From JAJTHY01 sp964458795 (GTDB lineage Bacteria; Pseudomonadota; Alphaproteobacteria; Rickettsiales; Midichloriaceae), in contig CAYWJW010000015.1 in the NCBI GenBank assembly GCA_964458795.1, forward strand, positions 1 through 31,829: 31,829 bases of DNA, in the 5' to 3' direction. The translations under genes were made by a program, and so were the position numbers. Under the pieces are notes generated by a model, which did not search any database, had not been told where the DNA came from, and saw nothing but the letters and a program-made list of their open reading frames with translations. How positions within the stretch are numbered: position 1 is the first letter of the stretch; every line of letters starts with the position of its first letter. Shown in pieces: positions 1 through 7,754 of this stretch.

Positions 1-180
1 CTTCCTGGTCAAGGTTTTATATAAATTGCTTCCAAAGCAAAGGGCAATGTCACTTATTATTTGTAGTTGTATATAATAATATCTTAAGTCGTGGTTCTTT
101 GCAGGATTATTATTACCTCTTACCCCGTAAATACCATCTTTAGGTATATATCTCATAAAATACTCTACAGTTTTTGGCAT
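1..180 (-). CDS. Partial hypothetical protein, cut by window edge
   Basis: An ATG at 180-178 opens a frame of 60 codons that runs off the left edge without a stop. The translation begins MPKTVEYFMRYIPKDG and is rich in Tyr, Asn and Ile. It has no signal peptide or motif I recognise. It follows the 161-aa gene on the same strand after a 24-base gap, so the two may be co-transcribed. There is no clear Shine-Dalgarno sequence. Because only the first 60 residues are visible, the frame could be chance, though an uninterrupted frame this long in AT-rich DNA, in line with the preceding gene, supports it. Confidence 0.4.
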   Translation of the reverse strand, partial: MPKTVEYFMRYIPKDGIYGVRGNNNPAKNHDLRYYYIQLQIISDIALCFGSNLYKTLTRK

Positions 181-204
181 TATAGCATAAGTCTAACAAA
201 TATA

Positions 205-690
205 CTAGTTTAGTTTTGCAGGTGCCATATGTTCAAGTAGCGAACATACAAGCTTCATGCCCTCCAAGAACCTCTTGTATTCAAGAGAGGTCCGAACACT
301 AGCCTTATCGGTTAGGAAGCTAGGAGGCATGTCGAAGATGCATACATCAGTAACGAGCTTTCTGGAGTTAATGTAATCAAGGCCATTTAGCACTTCGGCA
401 TAAAGCTGCATATATTCCTGAAATACACTTGGATCGACAAATTTTGGTATATTACGCCCTTTGCAGTCGGTAAGCTCAGGGGATGATATGGATGGAGAGC
501 CGAACTTCTGGTTGTATAAAAAGCGTAGCTTAAGCCCAGCACGGTGCTCGTCAGGTGATATTAAGCCGCGCTTAAAGCATAAATCAAGTGCCTCAATGGT
601 GAGATCATGCAATCGTTTCTTAATAAGTTCCTTGGTTCCGAGGTCGGGTTTTAGTGGTAATTTCTTGGTTGGTCTTCCTTTTTTGGTCAT
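205..690 (-). CDS. Hypothetical basic protein, 161 aa
   Basis: I do not recognise a characterised family. The N-terminus is very basic (MTKKGRPTKKLPLKPDLGTK). It is followed by a soluble, mostly helical body with a central segment (about residues 40-65, EHRAGLKLRFLYNQKFGSPS) that resembles, from memory only, a family of alphaproteobacterial hypotheticals with a GT-EL then RGLI then AGL-LRxLY pattern. No membrane segment or signal peptide is seen. The start ATG at 690-688 is the first in frame. No Shine-Dalgarno lies before it. The leader from the promoter at 724-759 is only about 25 bases, so leader-poor initiation is likely. A DNA-binding role would fit the basic N-terminus but is a guess. 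Confidence 0.65.
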   Translation of the reverse strand: MTKKGRPTKKLPLKPDLGTKELIKKRLHDLTIEALDLCFKRGLISPDEHRAGLKLRFLYNQKFGSPSISSPELTDCKGRNIPKFVDPSVFQEYMQLYAEVLNGLDYINSRKLVTDVCIFDMPPSFLTDKASVRTSLEYKRFLEGMKLVCSLLEHMAPAKLN

Positions 691-723
691 GATAAATAAA
701 AATATTAGGTTAAGTATTGGCGT

Positions 724-759
724 ATTATAACGTATTGAAAGATATATATGGAAGTCCTT
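724..759 (-). promoter_or_regulatory. Promoter of the AGGGACTTCCAT family, copy B
   Basis: Read on the minus strand, the block AAGGACTTCCAT (759-748) is followed after exactly 18 bases by a perfect TATAAT (729-724). An A/T-rich stretch lies just upstream. The predicted transcript would start near 717 and reach the 161-aa gene's ATG at 690. The same block-spacer-TATAAT arrangement occurs at four other intergenic sites in this window. Confidence 0.6.
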
Positions 760-836
760 ACATATAATTATTTTTGTATTACGTGTTTTTCTGCTAATAT
801 GTACTCTCTAATTTCTAACTGTATAGGGGTTGCCGC

Positions 837-2027
837 ATGCTTACTAAATATAAATTACCATTTATATTACTAGCCTTAATACTAACTCCTATGCTGATTG
901 GAGAATATATCCCGCCTGAAGTTAAGTCCTTTTGTTATGCCTTTAGTTTGAGTATAAAAGATGTATTGGTATTATTGCTGCCAGCAATAATTTTTAGCTT
1001 TTTATTCAATTCATTGGTCTCGCTAAAACAAAAAGCGGTGTCGTTTATCGCGTTATTGTTGGTTATGGTCGCACTTTCTAACTTCATGGCCATACTTACG
1101 GGATATACGATTGGTGCTACTTTTTTACCATATCTAACCCTGGATTTAAGTGTGGATAATACGGTACTTAAGCTTTTGCCGCTTTGGTATGCACCAATAC
1201 CTAAGGTTATTTCCAATGAACCTGCTATTATTCTAGGTATAATAATGGGGATTTATTTTGCCTTGCGGCCAAATGATATGGTGGAGAAGATAGCTAAAAA
1301 AATGAATGATTATGCTGCATCTTTTTTAAGGCGTATATTCCTACCGATTTTGCCGATATTCATTTTAGGGTTTGTTCTGAAGCTGGAATATGATGGAAGC
1401 TTATCAAGAGTATTTGATACATATGGGTCTGTACTGCTACTCGTAGTAAGCACGCAAGTTGGATATGTAATTATGCTGTATTTAGTTGCAAGTAAGTTTA
1501 AAGTCAGCAAGACTTTTGAGTTTATAAAGAATATCATACCTGCAACACTCACTGGTTTTTCTACAATATCAAGTGCGGCTACAATTCCGGTTAATATCAT
1601 GTGTACTGAGAAAAATCTTCATAATCCTAACTTTGCGCGTATGATAATCCCCACCACTGCCAATATCCATACTCTTGGTAGTGCAATAGGTCTTACTATA
1701 TTATCACTTGCTACTTTGATAGCATTCGGACATGGGTTACCGGAATCGGCTAGCTTCTTTATTTTTGCCTTCTATTATGCGATGGCTAAGTTCGCGGTTG
1801 CCGGGATACCGGGCGGCGTTGTAATAGTGGTTTCTCCGCTTTTGGAAAGTTATCTTGGTTTCACCCCAGAAATGATAGGATTGATAACTGCAATCTATAT
1901 GATGTTTGACCCGTTTGGTACGGCGACTAATGTCACCTGCAATGGTGCATTTGCTATAATATTTAGTAGAATTTATAAATCACAAGAAGATGGTCATATA
2001 GAAGATGAGGTGAAAGAAGTAGCATGA
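837..2027 (+). CDS. DAACS/SDF-family cation symporter with altered binding site
   Basis: This is a polytopic inner-membrane protein of 396 aa, near the usual length for the glutamate/dicarboxylate symporter family. Family landmarks are present in order: the HP1 hairpin STISSAATIP at 242-251, the TM7 segment around 272-284, the HP2 hairpin AGIPGG at 322-327, and TM8 D358-P-F-G-T-A-T-N-V-T-C-N369. Key positions differ from GltPh. The TM7 NMDGT signature is replaced by NIHTL (276-280), the arginine that binds acidic side chains (R397 in GltPh) is Gly361, and the sodium-binding Asp405 is Asn369. Transport of an amino or organic acid across the inner membrane is likely, but the substrate and coupling ion cannot be inherited from glutamate transporters. 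The stop overlaps the birA start (ATGA). Confidence 0.85.
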   Translation: MLTKYKLPFILLALILTPMLIGEYIPPEVKSFCYAFSLSIKDVLVLLLPAIIFSFLFNSLVSLKQKAVSFIALLLVMVALSNFMAILTGYTIGATFLPYLTLDLSVDNTVLKLLPLWYAPIPKVISNEPAIILGIIMGIYFALRPNDMVEKIAKKMNDYAASFLRRIFLPILPIFILGFVLKLEYDGSLSRVFDTYGSVLLLVVSTQVGYVIMLYLVASKFKVSKTFEFIKNIIPATLTGFSTISSAATIPVNIMCTEKNLHNPNFARMIIPTTANIHTLGSAIGLTILSLATLIAFGHGLPESASFFIFAFYYAMAKFAVAGIPGGVVIVVSPLLESYLGFTPEMIGLITAIYMMFDPFGTATNVTCNGAFAIIFSRIYKSQEDGHIEDEVKEVA

Positions 2028-2740
2028 TAGACAGCTTTACTTTCCATTCACTTAAAGAAGTAACGTCAACGCAAGATGTTGCGCATAGCTTTGCCAAAGA
2101 AAGTAAGCTGCCGCATGCAATGGTGATTACTGCAACTAGTCAAAATAGTGGGAGAGGGCGGTATGATCGTACTTGGGTGTCTCCCGAAGGTGGTCTTTAT
2201 ATGACCATTGCGCTCAAGCCGCGAAAATCAATTGAGTTATGGTCACAGCTCTCGTATGTGGTGGGGATTTCACTCAGTGAAGCTATCACGCAGATTGAAC
2301 CTGTTTGCGCACCTCAGCTTAAGTGGGTTAACGATGCGCTCTTAGGTAACAAAAAGGTTGCTGGCATTTTGCTTGAGTTGCTTGGAAATGACACCATACT
2401 AATCGGTGTTGGCATCAACCTAAAAGTAAATGCATCTATTAATGATGTTCTAGGCACAAGCCTTGACAAGCACTCAGCTAAATTCAGTAGAGAAAAGCTT
2501 ATGGATACTTTCCTAAAGCGTTTTAAATACAACTATAATTTGTGGTGTTCCGGTAGTTTTGAGCCGCTCCGAAATCTCTGGGTTCGCATGGCCTATGGTA
2601 TTGGCAGAGAGATAGAAGTTAAGCTGAGGGATAGAACGCAAATCGGCACCTTCATAGGGATTGATGATGTAGGAAACCTCCAGCTTTTAAGTGGAGGAAG
2701 TATTGTACTTATAAATGCAGGAGATGTGTTTTTTCATTGA
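2024..2740 (+). CDS. birA: Biotin--[acetyl-CoA-carboxylase] ligase
   Basis: The enzyme activates biotin to biotinyl-5'-AMP and transfers it to the lysine of biotin carboxyl carrier proteins. At 238 aa it is the short, monofunctional type without the N-terminal helix-turn-helix of E. coli BirA, so it should not act as a repressor. Visible motifs are TSTQ (14-17), the biotin/ATP loop SGRGRYDRTWVSP (42-54), KWVNDALL (100-107, family KWPND), KKVAGILLE (110-118, with the catalytic lysine) and GVGINL (128-133). A C-terminal SH3-like domain follows at about 190-238. The ATG overlaps the preceding stop by four bases, indicating translational coupling with the symporter. Confidence 0.95.
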   Translation: MIDSFTFHSLKEVTSTQDVAHSFAKESKLPHAMVITATSQNSGRGRYDRTWVSPEGGLYMTIALKPRKSIELWSQLSYVVGISLSEAITQIEPVCAPQLKWVNDALLGNKKVAGILLELLGNDTILIGVGINLKVNASINDVLGTSLDKHSAKFSREKLMDTFLKRFKYNYNLWCSGSFEPLRNLWVRMAYGIGREIEVKLRDRTQIGTFIGIDDVGNLQLLSGGSIVLINAGDVFFH

Positions 2741-2745
2741 TTTCC

Positions 2746-2775
2746 TTGACGTGGCTTTATAGGATCTGTTACAAT
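2746..2775 (+). promoter_or_regulatory. Sigma70-type promoter for the duplicated small genes
   Basis: TTGACG (2746-2751) and TACAAT (2770-2775) are separated by 18 bases, close to the housekeeping consensus. The predicted transcription start near 2782 lies about 25 bases before the first paralog's ATG. It begins five bases after the birA stop, so the pair below is an independent unit. Confidence 0.7.
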
Positions 2776-2807
2776 GACTGCAATTTAAAAATAATTTGAG
2801 GATTACC

Positions 2808-3239
2808 ATGACTTCTTTATCTACTGTCTCTAATATATTAAAAAAAATAACTTCAACCGCTACCGGCTGCGAAGCAATTGGGGGTCTTACAGTGTTTTTA
2901 TCTTCAGAAATTGTTAAGCGATCTTATAAGGAAGATACTGGGAAATTTATGGCTTTGGTTGGATGTCCTTTAGGCGTGCTCGGTGGATTGGCTTATAACT
3001 CAATTTATAACAAGTTTGATGATAAAATAACACCAGTTGTAGCTGCACTAACTGCACTGTCAACTGTTTACTTAGCATATCGCGAGTATGAAGGGATGTC
3101 AAAAAGCGATAAAAGTAATGAGGATAAGGTAACAACTTTTATAATCGGATCAGCAATTTTAACTTCTTTTGCCGCAATTGCTGCTACAGCTGCATCCGAA
3201 GGACTTCAGTACGCTGCTGCATACTATAATGCAAGGTAA
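2808..3239 (+). CDS. Small membrane protein, tandem paralog 1
   Basis: This 143-aa protein belongs to no family I recognise. The chosen ATG (2808) has TTGAGG six bases upstream; a TTG-initiated extension of four codons is less likely. The sequence is Ala/Thr/Ser-rich, with hydrophobic helices at about 20-40, 50-68, 75-90 and 110-135, and ends in a motif shared with the neighbouring copy (AATAASEGLQYA, then YNAR). It lacks a classical cleavable signal. A strong promoter precedes it and a second copy follows 35 bases after its stop. Location in a membrane is inferred from hydrophobicity only. Confidence 0.75.
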   Translation: MTSLSTVSNILKKITSTATGCEAIGGLTVFLSSEIVKRSYKEDTGKFMALVGCPLGVLGGLAYNSIYNKFDDKITPVVAALTALSTVYLAYREYEGMSKSDKSNEDKVTTFIIGSAILTSFAAIAATAASEGLQYAAAYYNAR

Positions 3240-3274
3240 CTTAAAAAGAGTAAAAATAATTTTTGAGGGTTTTT

Positions 3275-3709
3275 ATGAGTTCTTCTTTATCTACTGTTTC
3301 TAATATATTTAAAAAAATAACTTCAACTGCTACCGGCTGCGAAGCAATCGGCGGGCTTACAGCGTATTTGTCTGCAATAATGGTTAAGCGATTTTATAAT
3401 AAAGATACTGGGGAGGCGGTGCGTTTCTTTGGGTGTTCTTCAGGTGTACTCCTTGGATTGGCTTATAGCTCAATTTGTAACAAGTTTGACGATAAAATAA
3501 CATTAGGTTTAACCGCGCTAACCGCACTGTCAATTTCTTACAACTCATATAACAAGTATAACAATATGCCAGCACAAGAGATAAGTGATATTGATAAGAG
3601 AACAAGCTTTGTTATTCAAGCAGCACTTATAACTTCGTTTTCCGCAATCGCTGCTACAGCTGCATCCGAAGGACTTCAGTACGCTGTAGCATGCTATAAC
3701 GCAAGGTAG
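3275..3709 (+). CDS. Small membrane protein, tandem paralog 2
   Basis: This 144-aa protein is clearly a duplicate of the gene just upstream. The first 30 residues are almost identical (LSTVSNI-KKITSTATGCEAIGGLT). The middle has diverged (SKSDKSNEDK versus PAQEISDIDK), and the last 25 residues are again nearly identical. The start ATG at 3275 is preceded by GAGG at a good distance. The conserved ends and the variable loop suggest that the ends are constrained and the middle is not. There is no separate strong promoter in the short gap, so the two are probably transcribed together. Confidence 0.75.
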   Translation: MSSSLSTVSNIFKKITSTATGCEAIGGLTAYLSAIMVKRFYNKDTGEAVRFFGCSSGVLLGLAYSSICNKFDDKITLGLTALTALSISYNSYNKYNNMPAQEISDIDKRTSFVIQAALITSFSAIAATAASEGLQYAVACYNAR

Positions 3710-3730
3710 TCCAAAAAACCTTCAAATAAG

Positions 3731-3830
3731 GTCATTCCGGACTTGATCCGGCGTTGTTGCACGGATAGTGTCACGTCGCCTCTTTTTCCTTATGAGATTC
3801 TTACGTTGCTACGCTCCTCAGGATGACGGG
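3731..3830. repeat. Palindromic intergenic repeat (module A plus module B)
   Basis: The roughly 100-base element starts GTCATTCCGGACTTGATC and ends CTCCTCAGGATGACGGG, so its ends are imperfect inverted repeats (GTCATTCC / GGATGAC). Related modules recur at 21704-21786, inside lptE at 22415-22528, and as fragments near 26787 and 27111. It sits between the convergent small-gene pair and lolA, where a transcript-end or structural role is possible. It resembles the short dispersed repeats common in Rickettsiales genomes. Confidence 0.6.
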
Positions 3831-3855
3831 AAATGGTTAGGATATTGCAAATAAC

Positions 3856-4470
3856 CTAACCACCAACACTCTTATTAGTGAACTCAAACATATAAGAGTC
3901 AATTGGCTCATTGATGATGGGGCCTATGAAGTCGACATTTACAAACTCATCACCTTGGTAGATCCGCATACCCTGTAGCTTTATCGGGGAAGCATTGAAC
4001 TTAAGCGAGGTGAGGCGCTTATGTTTATCACCCTTCATAACAAAGTCCACTTCAATTTTGTTGCCAGATATATTAAGGCGTTTGATAACCGCCTGGGTGC
4101 TTATACGGAAATTTTTATTCGAAAGCAATGCGAGCATAAGCTCTTCGCCAGATGCGTGGTTGGTCTCATCCAAATCCGGAATATAGTGCATAACGAGGTT
4201 TGAGTTAAGTAGTATCAACTCTTTCTCCGGAGTGAAATACTCTATGCGAATCCGTCCGGGCTTTTTGATGTATGCACGTCCCGATCTTTTGATACCGCTT
4301 GTGTCAGTTTGTAAGAAATCTGATTCTATGCTTTTAATACTCGCAAGATAGTCATCAACGGCTTTGATGGTCTTGCTAGAATTGTCAACAACTTTGGCTA
4401 TTGCAAAAGAGGAGGGGAGTACGAAATAGATTGAGAAAAATACTGCTATAAGATAGACTTTAAGTCGCAT
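3856..4470 (-). CDS. lolA: LolA-type periplasmic lipoprotein carrier
   Basis: LolA receives lipoproteins from the LolCDE transporter and carries them across the periplasm to the outer membrane. The 204-aa product has a signal peptide (MRLKVYLIAVFFSIYFVLPSS, cleavage near residue 25). The LolA core follows: SIESDFLQ (about 47-54), RSGRAYIKKPGRIRIEYFTPEKELIL (about 62-87) and a C-terminal half rich in beta strands ending VNVDFIGPIIN. Length and the FxQ, KPGRIRxEY pattern match the alphaproteobacterial LolA/DUF-like branch. It is divergent from the YhdP/AsmA-like gene, with only 41 bases between starts. lolA is usually found near unrelated genes, so the context adds an envelope theme but no proof. 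Confidence 0.82.
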   Translation of the reverse strand: MRLKVYLIAVFFSIYFVLPSSFAIAKVVDNSSKTIKAVDDYLASIKSIESDFLQTDTSGIKRSGRAYIKKPGRIRIEYFTPEKELILLNSNLVMHYIPDLDETNHASGEELMLALLSNKNFRISTQAVIKRLNISGNKIEVDFVMKGDKHKRLTSLKFNASPIKLQGMRIYQGDEFVNVDFIGPIINEPIDSYMFEFTNKSVGG

Positions 4471-4511
4471 AATATTGTAACCCTTAAATTTCCTTTTAGT
4501 TCTATTGTAAA

Positions 4512-7500
4512 GTGATCAAAAAAACAATCAAAACCGCAATTAAAATTACCTCAGCAATGCTGGCGTTTTTAGCGACGATGGCTTTTGTATTGTTTATGTG
4601 GATATATACAGGTCCTCGGTCAGTCCCATTTTTGGCAGACTACCTAAGAGAAAATATATCGGAGTTACTACCGCGCACTATAAGTATTTATGTGGAAGAT
4701 GTGCTACTCGGGTTTGATGAGGACTTCCGGATTCGTCTAAAGCTTGCCGACTTCAGAGTTATAGATGAAACAAGGGGAGAATTTACTACCTCGGATATCA
4801 GTATCATTGTGGATCCACTTGCGTTCTTTCCGCAAACCCACCACAATTTACTTAATGTCCAAATCAATGGGCCAGCACTGGTGTATAGCGCATTTAAAGA
4901 CAGCTTAGGTAATGCACCCATACCAATTCAACAGATAAATGATTACCTGAATTCACATAAAGAATCTCTGCTTAAATTTAGCCTTTCGCTCACAGATACG
5001 AAATTTGATGTAGATGTAAGTGATAACAAACAAGCAGTCATCCACGTGAACGAAATTGTCCTGAAACCTACGTTGATAAGAGATAAACTGCTATTCGCTC
5101 TCTATGGAGACTTTAACATAGGGGGTAAGAATAATGTTATGGAAGCAACTATTGATACTTCATCCAACAAAAATCTCATAATAAAGGGCACTGTTACTAA
5201 TTTATCTAACTTCACACTTGAGGAATTTGGTATGAAGTTGCCAGAATTAGACAAAGCAAATGTCGAATTAGACTTAACCTTTACCGCGCTTCTAAGGGGT
5301 ACTAGGTCAATCGAATACATAGAGTTCGAAGGTTCTAATTTTGATGGTTTAATAAGGGCTAATAATTTCTTCAATAAAGATATCAGAATATCCAGTCTTC
5401 AACTTAACGGATATTGTAATAATAATTGTCAGGTGGTTAATATTGAGAAGCTGAATATTAAGGCTGATAAACTTAATCTTAAATCTAGTGTGGAATATAA
5501 ACCAATATCAGGACATCCAACGCTTGTGGTTAATTTCCATCTTAAACCAATGCCTACTGCAATGGTTGATTACTACTGGCCAAAGTCCCTAATTCCTAGA
5601 ACTAGAGATTGGATCTTTGAGCATGTCAAAGGTGGTACGCTTAAAAGTGCTAAAGGCACATTGCAACTCAATTTTACAGAATTGGCGAGCAAACGCCTGC
5701 ATGATAGTAAGGTTTCCGTGGATTTAGAGCTTGATGGTACTAGCATAAAATATCTGGATCATGTTAGTCCTATTACGGATATTGATGCAAATGTTAACAT
5801 TGGTCTTGATGATGTAAAATTTACCATAAAGAAGGCATTGATCTCAAATAGCATAATTGAGAGTGCAGTTGGTAAAGTCAGTAACTTGGGATCAAGTAAA
5901 AGTGCAGTTACCATAAATGCTAAAGTGTTTGGGGATGTTCAGGATTTGATAGACTTGTCATTCCAGCATGCAGAGAAAGCTAATTCAGAGCTAAAAAATA
6001 TTGAAGGAATTGCGGTTGCTGATCTAAAAGTTACTATACCAATTCAGGATGCTGACTTGGAGCTCAAAGATATAGGGATAAGTGCTAATGCTAAAATTAA
6101 GAAAGCTTCAATGAAGAAAGCATACAAGTCTTTTGGGTTTAGCAATGGTGAGTTTGATGTACTATTTGATAACTTTATGGTTAACATAAAAGGAAAAGCA
6201 TTAATAGATAATAGATTTCATGGGGATATTGCCGGTGAATACAAGCTATTAAGCAATCAAAAATCGATCAAAATAAAGAGTCCATTTGCATGGGATAATC
6301 TTAATGAATTCGGAATTGCTAAACCAAGTTTTCTAAACAATAACTTTGATTTGAGTTTAGAGCTTAACGAGGATAATCATGGGACCAGAAAATTTCTTAC
6401 AGTCGATCTCCGCGATTCTACCATTAACTATGGTTTGCTAGGTATTAAAAAGAAAATAGGCGAACCTGGGTTTCTGCGCATTATGCTCGAGGATTCGGAT
6501 AATAAAAGTCATTACAATATATCCGATTATTATCTAAGCCTATCTGACCTTGAGAGTAAGGGAAGTGGAGTTGTTTCTGAAAGCTTTGATATAGAAAAAA
6601 TATATTCTTCTCATACTAAATTTGGTAAGGGTGAATTCAAGTTTAATTTAGAGCATAAGAACAAGGCCTATAATGTTATGATATCAGGACAGAGTTTGGA
6701 CATTAGCAATATCAAGTTTCTAGGAGATTCAGCAAGAAGAAGTGATAGTAGCTCAAGTAATAAGAATCCAGGCTCTTATAGTGTTGATGCTAAAATAGAC
6801 AGGCTTTATCTTAAAAACGATCAGCTTATAACTAATCCAGTGTTTAAGGCGCAAATTGATGGAGACCTTATCAAAGAATTAAAGCTCTCGGGTGGTATGG
6901 GTGAAGGTGCAATCATGAATTTAAATATTAAATACCCAATAGTATCGCTAACCGCGACCGATGCTGGCAAGCTTACAAAAGCATTAGGGTTTACCAATAA
7001 GATTGAAGGAGGGAACTTTAATCTATACGGAAAACTAGATGGTAAAAACTTTGATGGTACGCTTGAAATCCGCGATTATCGCATGCGGAAAGCACCGATT
7101 ATGGCAAAGCTCATTTCTGTGGTATCGATAACTACAACGTCATTTGAAGGGCTTTCCAATATTTTTGGCAATCAAGGAGTTAAATTTGATAAACTTTATT
7201 GCCCACTAAAGCTAAATTCCGGAGTGATAGATCTAAATGGTTGTTACACTAAAGGCCCATCTCTTACCTTTACCGCAGAAGGTAAGGTAGATTTTAATAC
7301 GGATACTGTGAAAATCAGGGGTACTGTAGTTCCAGAAAATATTATTAATACTGCAGTTAAAAGTATTCCGATACTTGGTGCAGCATTCAGTAGTAAAAAG
7401 GGGCATGCCTTCTTAGGAGCGTCGTACACAATAGAAGGCCCGATCGACGACCCTAAGACCAGATCAAACCCCCTATCAATCCTAGCCCCCGGCGTATTGA

Positions 7501-7514
7501 AGGAAGCGTTTTAA
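4512..7514 (+). CDS. YhdP/AsmA-like (DUF3971) envelope protein
   Basis: This 1000-aa protein has one N-terminal membrane anchor (about residues 13-33, AMLAFLATMAFVLFMWIY) and a long periplasmic, beta-rich region. The C-terminus ends in NPLSILAPGVLKEAF, the typical close of the YhdP/DUF3971 branch of the AsmA superfamily. Known members form long grooved structures thought to move phospholipid between inner and outer membranes. The start is a GTG at 4512; no ATG lies before the anchor, and the next ATG (4557) would remove the positive N-terminus. The Shine-Dalgarno sequence is weak. It is divergent from lolA. A second, shorter AsmA relative lies at 27237-29990. Confidence 0.85.
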   Translation: MIKKTIKTAIKITSAMLAFLATMAFVLFMWIYTGPRSVPFLADYLRENISELLPRTISIYVEDVLLGFDEDFRIRLKLADFRVIDETRGEFTTSDISIIVDPLAFFPQTHHNLLNVQINGPALVYSAFKDSLGNAPIPIQQINDYLNSHKESLLKFSLSLTDTKFDVDVSDNKQAVIHVNEIVLKPTLIRDKLLFALYGDFNIGGKNNVMEATIDTSSNKNLIIKGTVTNLSNFTLEEFGMKLPELDKANVELDLTFTALLRGTRSIEYIEFEGSNFDGLIRANNFFNKDIRISSLQLNGYCNNNCQVVNIEKLNIKADKLNLKSSVEYKPISGHPTLVVNFHLKPMPTAMVDYYWPKSLIPRTRDWIFEHVKGGTLKSAKGTLQLNFTELASKRLHDSKVSVDLELDGTSIKYLDHVSPITDIDANVNIGLDDVKFTIKKALISNSIIESAVGKVSNLGSSKSAVTINAKVFGDVQDLIDLSFQHAEKANSELKNIEGIAVADLKVTIPIQDADLELKDIGISANAKIKKASMKKAYKSFGFSNGEFDVLFDNFMVNIKGKALIDNRFHGDIAGEYKLLSNQKSIKIKSPFAWDNLNEFGIAKPSFLNNNFDLSLELNEDNHGTRKFLTVDLRDSTINYGLLGIKKKIGEPGFLRIMLEDSDNKSHYNISDYYLSLSDLESKGSGVVSESFDIEKIYSSHTKFGKGEFKFNLEHKNKAYNVMISGQSLDISNIKFLGDSARRSDSSSSNKNPGSYSVDAKIDRLYLKNDQLITNPVFKAQIDGDLIKELKLSGGMGEGAIMNLNIKYPIVSLTATDAGKLTKALGFTNKIEGGNFNLYGKLDGKNFDGTLEIRDYRMRKAPIMAKLISVVSITTTSFEGLSNIFGNQGVKFDKLYCPLKLNSGVIDLNGCYTKGPSLTFTAEGKVDFNTDTVKIRGTVVPENIINTAVKSIPILGAAFSSKKGHAFLGASYTIEGPIDDPKTRSNPLSILAPGVLKEAF

Positions 7515-7604
7515 TTAGTATTTTGCTGGCTACAATGTTATAACACTATCCATGCAACCCACCATCTGCATCACATATAACAAAATAACCAAAATATTTT
7601 CACC

Positions 7605-7640
7605 AGGGACTTCCATCCGCTATAAGCCCCAAGTTATAAT
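7605..7640 (+). promoter_or_regulatory. Promoter of the AGGGACTTCCAT family, copy A
   Basis: AGGGACTTCCAT (7605-7616) is followed after 18 bases by TATAAT (7635-7640). The upstream stretch AAAATATTTTCA is also shared with copy E at 21873-21884. The predicted start near 7647 gives a leader of about 95 bases before the giant gene. The -35 area bears no resemblance to TTGACA, which suggests an activator or an altered sigma contact. Confidence 0.6.
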
Positions 7641-7673
7641 ACCATCATAAATATTTAAGAAATTATTTAAATA

Positions 7674-7689
7674 TTAACGGTTTATTAAC
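7674..7689 (+). promoter_or_regulatory. Possible CtrA-type site TTAA-N7-TTAAC
   Basis: TTAA (7674-7677) and TTAAC (7685-7689) are separated by exactly seven bases, the spacing recognised by the alphaproteobacterial cell-cycle regulator CtrA. It lies about 27 bases downstream of the transcription start predicted for copy A, so binding here would repress, or it would serve a second promoter. In AT-rich DNA a site like this can arise by chance about once or twice per window. Confidence 0.25.
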
Positions 7690-7712
7690 CATTTTAAAGG
7701 AGACTGTAGGAT

Positions 7713-7754
7713 ATGGAATTAAAAAGTATAGGGTGCGGATATGGATGCTGGTAA
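7713..7754 (+). CDS. Possible 13-codon leader ORF overlapping the giant gene
   Basis: An ATG at 7713 preceded by AAGGAG (7697-7702) opens MELKSIGCGYGCW and stops at 7752-7754, overlapping the first codons of the giant gene in another frame. The Shine-Dalgarno sequence here is better than the GGGTG before the giant gene's own ATG. Translational coupling by the overlap is a reasonable inference. The peptide itself has no recognised function and may be incidental. Confidence 0.25.
   Translation: MELKSIGCGYGCW

Noticed and set aside
461..730. Plus-strand open frame of 89 codons opposite the 161-aa gene
   Set aside because: It is antisense to a better supported gene, low in recognisable features, and covers that gene's promoter.
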